Below are positions 1 to 4,466 of a stretch of DNA of 9,551 nt, piece by piece; the first letter of the stretch is position 1; each line of letters begins with the position of its first letter. Made by a program: the position numbers and the translations under genes. This DNA is from Actinomycetota bacterium (lineage in GTDB: Bacteria > Actinomycetota > Thermoleophilia > Gaiellales > Gaiellaceae). Below the pieces are notes generated by a model that saw nothing but the letters and a program-made list of their open reading frames with translations, made no database searches and was not told the DNA's origin. The stretch spans positions 1 to 9,551 of the forward strand of contig JACDAS010000075.1 in the NCBI GenBank assembly GCA_013695295.1, written 5' to 3'.

Positions 1-387
1 GTCTTCAGCTTCTGCAAGGCGATCGACACCTTCTGCCCGCTCGGGCCCTGGATCGTCACGCCGGACGAGATTGGCGATCCACACGATCTCCGGATGGAGC
101 TGCGCGTGAACGGCGCGGTGCGCCAGACCTCCCATTCGAGCCGGATGAGCGTCACGATCCCGGAGATCGTGAGCCACTACTCGGCGCTCGGTTACAGCGC
201 GGGCGACGTGGTCTCGACCGGCACGGTGTCCGGGGTGGCCGGGTTCAGCGAAGACGCCGCGTCGCTCTACCTCAAGCCAGGCGACGTGATCGAGGCCGAG
301 ATCGAGCAGATCGGCGTGCTCCGAAATCCGGTCGTGTCCTGGCAGGACGCCCACGGCGAGCCGGCGCCGCCACGCGTGCGCTGGTGA
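1..387 (+). CDS. FAH-family hydrolase/isomerase, C-terminal part (5' truncated)
   Basis: The frame is open from base 1 and ends in TGA, giving 128 residues of an incomplete protein. It matches the C-terminal half of the fumarylacetoacetate hydrolase fold, which includes 2-keto-4-pentenoate hydratase, acylpyruvate hydrolase and HHDD isomerase-like enzymes. Supporting motifs, in window residues, are FCKAIDTFCPLGPW at 4-17 (the family Lys plus the K..D...P.GP loop), NGAVRQ at 37-42 and STGTVSG at 72-78 (the family tGTp.G turn). The acidic metal ligands normally lie further upstream and are outside the window. These enzymes are cytosolic, metal-dependent, and cleave C-C bonds or isomerise/hydrate keto acids, often in aromatic or sugar-acid catabolism. 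The exact substrate cannot be read from this half. It lies 97 bp before the M24 gene on the same strand, so a shared transcript is possible but not shown. Confidence 0.88.
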   Translation, partial: VFSFCKAIDTFCPLGPWIVTPDEIGDPHDLRMELRVNGAVRQTSHSSRMSVTIPEIVSHYSALGYSAGDVVSTGTVSGVAGFSEDAASLYLKPGDVIEAEIEQIGVLRNPVVSWQDAHGEPAPPRVRW

Positions 388-412
388 GCGGGGCCGCAAC
401 TCGATCCACACC

Positions 413-429
413 CCCCACCCAGGGTGGGG
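413..429. promoter_or_regulatory. Perfect 17-bp palindrome between the FAH and M24 genes
   Basis: Eight bases (CCCCACCC) are repeated as their exact reverse complement (GGGTGGGG) around a single central A at 421. This lies 26 bp after the FAH stop codon and 56 bp before the M24 start. As RNA it could fold a 6-bp G/C stem with a 5-nt loop, but no T tract follows, so it is a poor intrinsic terminator. As DNA it has the size and symmetry of an operator for a dimeric regulator. The role is inferred; only the symmetry is seen. Confidence 0.4.
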
Positions 430-484
430 ATCTAACCCGCCTCCCTCTGAGATCGGATCCTACCGCCGAAAAGGCAACCCATCC

Positions 485-1669
485 GTGCCGATTCGGGGTC
501 GAAAGCGTCACGCCGTGATCTGGCCGCGTGACGACTCGAAGCTGGAGCGGGTTCGCGCCGCGATGGCGGAGGAGGACTTGGACGCGCTCGTCGTTCGCGC
601 GCCCGACAACGTCCTCTATCTGACGAACTTCTGGGGGATGAAGGGCTACGACGCGGTCGTCTTCCCGCAGGAGGCCGACCCCGTGCTGATCGCCCTCGAG
701 CCCTCCGCTGCCGACGCGGCGCGGCACGCCTGGACCGCCGACGTCCGCCTCTTCCCCGGGTACGACGAGCGCGACCCGCGACCCCCGCCGCTCCGCGCGC
801 TCGAGCTGGCGGTCGACGCGGCCCGGCCGTACGGGCGCGTCGGGCTCGAGCTCGGACTCGGTACCCAGGCGGCCGACCGAATGGTCGGCGAGCCGACGAC
901 ACCTACGAAGGCCTGGTTCGATGCGTTCCCCGACGCCCGCGACGCGACGCCGCTCCTCGCCCGCACGCGCGCGATCAAGACCGACCAGGAGATCGCCCGG
1001 ATCCGGCTCGCGATCGAGCTCGCAGCCGAGGCGATGGAGGCGGTGCGCGCCGAGCTTCGGCCCGGAATGACCGAGAGCGAGGCAGCCGCGACCTGGCAGG
1101 GCCACGTTCACGGCGCGGGGACGGGGTGGCGCGACGGCGCAGTCGAGCTCGCGTTCGGGTTCTCGCTCGTCTGGTCCGGGCCAGGGATCCGCACATTCAC
1201 CGCGACCGGGTCGCGCCCCGTCTGCGAGCACGAGCCGACGCTCTTCGAGATCTGGGTCTGCGCGGACGGCTACTGGGCCGACCACACGAAGAACCTTTGC
1301 CCCGGCGAGCTCGACCCCCGGTACGACGAGCTCCTCGACCAGCTGCTCGAGGTCTACCGGGCCGCGATCGACCACTGCCGGCCGGGCGCGAGCCTTCCCG
1401 AGCTCGACCGCACCGTTCGCGAGGGCATCGCAGCCTCGGGGTATCCCGGCCAGCCCTCGCACCCGATCTCCCACGGGGTCGGCGCGCGCGCCCACGAGCC
1501 TCCCTACGCCCACCAGGCCGGAACGGGCACGATCGAGGCCGGCATGGTGCTCGCGATCGAGCCGGGGATCTACTGGCCGGAGGGTGGTGGCCTGCGGCTC
1601 GAGGACAACTTCCTGATCACGCCTGACGGCCCCGAGAAACTGTCTCCGTTCCCGGACGACTTCAGATGA
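485..1669 (+). CDS. M24-family metallopeptidase-like protein (Xaa-Pro peptidase/creatinase fold)
   Basis: The protein has 394 residues, a usual length for prolidase/aminopeptidase P-like M24 proteins, with an N-terminal creatinase-type domain (about 15-150) and a C-terminal pita-bread catalytic domain (about 165-390). The start is GTG; a GAAAAGG at 468-474 lies 10 nt upstream. The catalytic signature is visible as D266 (WADHTKN), H330 (SHGVG), H337 (HEPPY), E359 (AIEPGIY) and E373 (LRLEDN). The first of the five usual metal ligands, normally Asp 11 residues before D266, is E255 here, and the usual D-x-G spacing there reads E-I-W. The protein may therefore be an active dipeptidase with a conservative ligand swap, or a non-peptidase member such as creatinase-type C-N hydrolases. 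Its stop overlaps the next start as ATGA, so the two proteins are probably made together. Family assignment is firm; the substrate is unknown. Confidence 0.9.
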   Translation: MPIRGRKRHAVIWPRDDSKLERVRAAMAEEDLDALVVRAPDNVLYLTNFWGMKGYDAVVFPQEADPVLIALEPSAADAARHAWTADVRLFPGYDERDPRPPPLRALELAVDAARPYGRVGLELGLGTQAADRMVGEPTTPTKAWFDAFPDARDATPLLARTRAIKTDQEIARIRLAIELAAEAMEAVRAELRPGMTESEAAATWQGHVHGAGTGWRDGAVELAFGFSLVWSGPGIRTFTATGSRPVCEHEPTLFEIWVCADGYWADHTKNLCPGELDPRYDELLDQLLEVYRAAIDHCRPGASLPELDRTVREGIAASGYPGQPSHPISHGVGARAHEPPYAHQAGTGTIEAGMVLAIEPGIYWPEGGGLRLEDNFLITPDGPEKLSPFPDDFR

Positions 1670-2832
1670 TCGACCGGGACCTGCTCTGGACGGGCTCCCA
1701 CAACCGGCCGCTCGCGGCCGGCGGTCGCGTGGGCCTCTACGACACCACCCTTCGTGACGGCGAGCAGACCGTCGGAGTCGTGCTCGATCCCGAGCAGAAG
1801 CTCGAGGTCGCGCGCGCGCTCGACCTGCTCGGGGTCGACCGGATCGAGGCCGGCTTCCCGCGCGTCTCGCCCGACGACGCCGAGGCCTTCCGCCTGATTC
1901 TCGCGGCCGGACTCGACGCCGAGATCTGGGGCTTCTCGCGCGCGGTGCTGGGGGACGTCGACGCGCTGATCGAGCTCGGCGTCCACTCGACGGTGATCGA
2001 GTCGCCGGTCTCCGACGGGAAGCTCGCTGCGTACGGACTCTCACGCGAGGAGGTGGAGCGGCGGGTCGTCTCGGCCGTGTCTCATGCCCGAGAGCACGGG
2101 ATCGCCGTCGCCTACTTCGGCGTCGACGGCTCGCGCGCCGACCTGGCCTTCCTCGAGCGCATCTACCGGGCCGCGGTGGACGCTGGGGCCTCGGAGATCG
2201 TCGTCGTCGACACGATTGGCGCCGCAACCCCCGAGACGGCCGCGATGCTGGTCGAGCGTGCCTGCGCGTGGGTCGGGCCGGACGTGCCGGTGCACTTTCA
2301 CGGGCACAACGACTTCGGGCTCGCGACCGCGGCGGCCGTCGCGGCCGTGGGCGCCGGGGCGGCGTGGATCCAGGGCACGATCAACGGCATGGGCGAGCGA
2401 GCCGGCAACGCGAACCTGCTCGAGGTCGCGCTCGCGCTCGACGCGCTCTACGGCGTCGAGACCGGACTGCGCTTCGAGCACGCGCGCGAGATCTCGGAGC
2501 TCGTCCGGAGGCTCTCGGGCTGCGAGCTCGAGCCGTGGAAGCCCGTTGTCGGCGAGACGCTCTTCGTCCGCGAGTCCGGCGCCGTCGCCAGCCAGATCCA
2601 CGACCCGCCGGCGATCGAGCCGTACTCGGCGACGCTCGTCGGGGCCGAGCGGGCGATCGTGCTCGGAAAGAAGAGCGGCCTCGACTCGATCAGGATCAGG
2701 TGCGAGGCGCTGGAGCTCGACGTGCCGGAGGAGCGGCGCCCGGAGCTGCTCGCGGCCGTGAAGGCGCTCGGCGCCCGCAAGCGCGGGCTAGTCTCGGACG
2801 ACGAGCTCAGAGAGCTCGCGGAGGATCGTTAA
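1666..2832 (+). CDS. Homocitrate/2-isopropylmalate synthase-like enzyme (DRE-TIM metallolyase)
   Basis: The protein has 388 residues and belongs to the HMGL-like family that condenses acetyl-CoA with a 2-oxo acid or cleaves the reverse product. The first signature is DTTLRDGEQ at 26-34 (R30 and D31 catalytic/metal). The second block is HFHGHNDFG at 210-218 (H212 and H214 as metal ligands), then GTINGMGERAGNAN at 237-250 with N248 completing the site. LGKKSG at 333-338 is the conserved loop following the barrel. The length and lack of a long C-terminal leucine-binding domain fit homocitrate synthase/NifV-like or short re-citrate/isopropylmalate synthase-like enzymes better than full LeuA. The acceptor keto acid cannot be assigned from these motifs. 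No nitrogen-fixation or lysine-pathway gene is nearby, so I give no symbol. Its ATG sits within the stop of the M24 gene, indicating translational coupling. Its TAA overlaps the stop of the convergent gene. Confidence 0.88.
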   Translation: MIDRDLLWTGSHNRPLAAGGRVGLYDTTLRDGEQTVGVVLDPEQKLEVARALDLLGVDRIEAGFPRVSPDDAEAFRLILAAGLDAEIWGFSRAVLGDVDALIELGVHSTVIESPVSDGKLAAYGLSREEVERRVVSAVSHAREHGIAVAYFGVDGSRADLAFLERIYRAAVDAGASEIVVVDTIGAATPETAAMLVERACAWVGPDVPVHFHGHNDFGLATAAAVAAVGAGAAWIQGTINGMGERAGNANLLEVALALDALYGVETGLRFEHAREISELVRRLSGCELEPWKPVVGETLFVRESGAVASQIHDPPAIEPYSATLVGAERAIVLGKKSGLDSIRIRCEALELDVPEERRPELLAAVKALGARKRGLVSDDELRELAEDR

Positions 2833-3524
2833 GCAGCGAGTGCTCGGAGCGTCGCCTGTGTGCGAGCAACCTCCGATAGGGCGCGGGCTGCCGCTGCGGC
2901 TCGCCGTTCGGCTGTGGCGAACTGACGTGTCAGATCCATGATCGCGTCTGCCTCTCCACGCTCCCGCGCCTCGGCGAGCCGTCCGCGCAGTTCGACGAGC
3001 GCACGTTGGGTGTCATCCACCCTTCGGAGCGTCTGTTCGCCGCCAGCCTCTGGATCGATGCGGTAGACGCCGGGCTGCTCGGGCTGGCGGAGGACGACGG
3101 GTGAGCGCGTCGCCTGAGTCAGGAACGTGGCCAGCGGGTCCTTCCCCTCGACCGCCCAGCCCTCGGCCAGGAGCAGGTCGAACCAGTCTCGGTAGTGGAT
3201 CGGGTCGCCGATTCTCCGGCGCCTGGCGAGGACCTCTACCGCCACCTCGCGGAGCCGCTGGCCGCGCAAGGGCTCTAGGTCGAGCCGAAGCTGAGGGGCT
3301 CGGCCCAGAAGCTCGTCGAGGCCTCGGAGGCGGCGCTCGAGCGCCATCGCCTCTGCGGTCGCCCGCTCGGCGAGCGCGAGATAGCTCGTCGCCTGCTCCC
3401 GGAGTCGCTCGGCGTCGAGCCGAAGCGAATCCGCCTCGGCGCGAGCGGCCTGAACGAACTCGCCAGAGAAGGTGGGGGCAACGACGCCGATGCCCGACAC
3501 TGTTGCGGGAGCGGCTGACGACAT
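2829..3524 (-). CDS. Coiled-coil protein with central HARE-HTH-like domain, function unknown
   Basis: With the chosen ATG at 3524 the protein has 231 residues and no signal peptide or membrane segment. Residues about 20-75 are a charged, Ala/Leu/Glu/Arg-rich helix that looks like a coiled coil. Residues about 87-156 resemble the HARE-HTH winged-helix domain: LREVAVEVLA, then PIHYRDWFDLLLAEGW, then DPLATFLTQA and GVYRID, in the order typical of that family. Residues about 165-231 are again helical and Arg/Ala-rich. HARE-HTH domains occur in restriction enzymes, the RNA polymerase delta subunit and chromatin proteins, and are proposed DNA-binding or modification-sensing modules; a role here is inference. 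The frame stays open to a GTG at 3629. That extension has less biased codons, lacks a ribosome site and covers a hairpin with a T tract, so the shorter start is preferred; no strong ribosome site precedes it either. It diverges from the MNT/HEPN/cas operon. Confidence 0.68.
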   Translation of the reverse strand: MSSAAPATVSGIGVVAPTFSGEFVQAARAEADSLRLDAERLREQATSYLALAERATAEAMALERRLRGLDELLGRAPQLRLDLEPLRGQRLREVAVEVLARRRRIGDPIHYRDWFDLLLAEGWAVEGKDPLATFLTQATRSPVVLRQPEQPGVYRIDPEAGGEQTLRRVDDTQRALVELRGRLAEARERGEADAIMDLTRQFATAERRAAAAARALSEVARTQATLRALAA

Positions 3525-3590
3525 CAAGCTACGACTTGTGTAGAAGCGCTCCTTTGCTGTCGATGAATCCGAGGAAATCGTGATGAAGTT

Positions 3591-3611
3591 GTCGCTCCGA
3601 GCGACTTTTTT
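3591..3611 (+). terminator. Hairpin plus T6 tract, likely rho-independent terminator
   Basis: GTCGCTC (3591-3597) and its exact reverse complement GAGCGAC (3599-3605) flank a single C, giving a 6-bp stem with a 3-nt loop, followed immediately by six T residues (3606-3611). This is the classic form of an intrinsic terminator read on the plus strand. No plus-strand gene ends just before it. The nearest one upstream is the synthase gene ending at 2832, so it would stop read-through that runs antisense to the HARE-like gene and insulate the MNT/HEPN/cas operon. The stem is short. The same symmetry could instead be a regulator-binding site for the divergent promoters. Confidence 0.55.
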
Positions 3612-3717
3612 CTGTGGACGACAGGGCACTGTGGAAACGAGACGCGGCGCCTCGCGGTGACCGATGACATCCGGTCGCGGTCGTAAGATCGGTCCCTCCC
3701 TACAGATGACGTAGATC

Positions 3718-3723
3718 GGAAAG
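3718..3723 (+). promoter_or_regulatory. Ribosome binding site of the MNT gene
   Basis: GGAAAG lies 5 nt before the ATG at 3729, and no in-frame start with a better site is seen nearby. It sets the first start codon of the five-gene run. Confidence 0.5.
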
Positions 3724-3728
3724 ACGCC

Positions 3729-4061
3729 ATGCCCGTCACGAGCAGACCCGACGACTCACGCCTGGGCGAAGCCGTCGAACGTCTCGTTCTTGCCTACGAG
3801 CCGCAGCGGATCTACCTCTTCGGCTCGGCGGCGCGCGGGGATGTGGACGAGGACAGCGACTACGACCTGATGGTGGTCGTTCCGGACTCGGCCCCGGCGG
3901 AGCGCCGGCGCAGCCGTCTCGCCTACGAGGCGCTCCGCGGTACTGGAACCGCGGCCGACGTCCTCGTCTGGAGCGAGAGCTACTTCGACAGCCGCGCGCA
4001 TCTGGCCGCGTCGCTGCCCGGGACGATCCTGCGGGAGGGCAGGCTGCTCTATGCCGGATGA
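3729..4061 (+). CDS. MNT-type nucleotidyltransferase (antitoxin-like partner of HEPN)
   Basis: The protein has 110 residues, the usual size of minimal nucleotidyltransferases of the DNA polymerase beta superfamily. The glycine-serine motif FGSAARGD is at 31-38 and the two metal-binding aspartates are D44 and D46 in DSDYDL. The third acidic residue is D77 in ADVLVW. The catalytic triad is therefore complete and the enzyme is expected to be active with Mg-NTP. In characterised MntA-HepT pairs the MNT protein neutralises its HEPN partner by transferring AMP to it; other MNT proteins have unknown targets. The next gene is a HEPN protein whose start lies 11 nt inside this one, the standard arrangement of such pairs. 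The gene is the first of a run continuing into cas3, csx17 and csb1. Family assignment is firm, while the antitoxin role is inferred from the partner. Confidence 0.9.
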   Translation: MPVTSRPDDSRLGEAVERLVLAYEPQRIYLFGSAARGDVDEDSDYDLMVVVPDSAPAERRRSRLAYEALRGTGTAADVLVWSESYFDSRAHLAASLPGTILREGRLLYAG

Positions 4062-4464
4062 CGTGGTACGAGCGGAGGAGGCGCAGGCGTGGCTCGCACG
4101 GGCTCGGCTCGACCTGCGGGCGGCCGAGGTCGATCTCGCCGTTGATCCGCCTCTGGCGGAGGACGCCGCCTTCCACTGTCAGCAGGCGGCCGAGAAGGCG
4201 CTCAAGGCCTTCCTCGCGTGGCACGACCGTCCTTTCCGGAGGACGCACAACCTCGAGGAGCTTGGCGAGCAGTGCCTGGCGCTCGACGACCGGCTCCGGC
4301 CCGAGGTCGATGCCGTCGTACCGCTCACCGAGTTCGCCTGGAGGTTCCGCTACCCCGGCGAGCCGGCAGAGCTCGCACCTCGAGAGGCAGAGGAGGCGCT
4401 GGCAGTCGCGCGACGTCTGTTCGAGGCGGTCCTCGGCTTGCTTCCAGTGGCGAGGCGGGAGTGA
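4051..4464 (+). CDS. HEPN-domain protein (putative toxin partner of MNT)
   Basis: The protein has 137 residues and is almost entirely helical, spanning one HEPN domain. The typical core is FHCQQAAEKALKAFL at 41-55, followed by THNLEEL at 65-71 and FRYPGEP at 99-105. This pattern resembles the COG2250-type HEPN proteins that pair with MNT enzymes. R60-x5-H66 falls in the R-x4-6-H spacing of HEPN ribonucleases, but the Tyr two residues after His that MntA modifies in HepT is absent (it is Leu68). RNase activity is therefore uncertain. The whole protein has a single tyrosine, Y101. The ATG overlaps the MNT gene by 11 nt, with GGAGGG at 4033-4038 about 12 nt upstream. The stop is 2 nt before the cas3 start, so it is very probably co-transcribed with the CRISPR effector genes. 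Confidence 0.88.
   Translation: MPDDVVRAEEAQAWLARARLDLRAAEVDLAVDPPLAEDAAFHCQQAAEKALKAFLAWHDRPFRRTHNLEELGEQCLALDDRLRPEVDAVVPLTEFAWRFRYPGEPAELAPREAEEALAVARRLFEAVLGLLPVARRE
4455..4461 (+). promoter_or_regulatory. Ribosome binding site deciding the cas3 start
   Basis: GCGGGAG, inside the last codons of the HEPN gene, sits 5 nt before ATG 4467. The cas3 frame is open much further upstream (to about 4218), but that extension lies over the HEPN coding sequence in another frame. GTG 4461 is a weaker in-frame alternative. Confidence 0.5.
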
Positions 4465-4466
4465 GG

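Larger units (their letters stand above)
3525..3728. promoter_or_regulatory. Divergent intergenic region, AT-richer than its surroundings
   Basis: These 204 bp separate the minus-strand HARE-like gene from the plus-strand MNT/HEPN/cas run and must carry the promoter(s) of both if each is transcribed from here. Base composition is visibly less GC-rich than the flanking genes. On the plus strand TAAGAT at 3684-3689 is a plausible -10 element, but the best -35-like strings (GTGACC at 3657 and ATGACA at 3664) are 21 and 14 bp away, so no clean sigma-70 promoter is claimed. On the minus strand AAAGGAG (complement of about 3548-3554) looks like a ribosome site but has no start codon at a suitable distance. 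A terminator-like hairpin at 3591-3611 is listed separately. I see no CRISPR repeats here. Confidence 0.45.

Noticed and set aside
272..2227. A 651-residue open frame on the minus strand.
   Set aside because: It lies opposite the FAH, M24 and synthase genes, which have clear family motifs. Its translation is Arg/Ala/Pro-rich low complexity, typical of antisense frames in GC-rich DNA.
3525..3629. A 35-residue N-terminal extension of the HARE-like protein from a GTG at 3629.
   Set aside because: Codon use is less GC-biased, no ribosome site precedes the GTG, and the segment contains a terminator-like hairpin with T6. It remains possible at low probability.
3657..3689. A sigma-70-like promoter for the MNT/HEPN/cas run using TAAGAT at 3684.
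   Set aside because: The candidate -35 strings sit 21 or 14 bp away, outside the normal 16-18 bp spacing, so it is only mentioned in the intergenic entry.
4218..4466. An 83-residue N-terminal extension of Cas3.
   Set aside because: It overlaps the HEPN coding sequence in another frame and reads as Arg-rich low complexity. ATG 4467 has a ribosome site and directly precedes the helicase domain.
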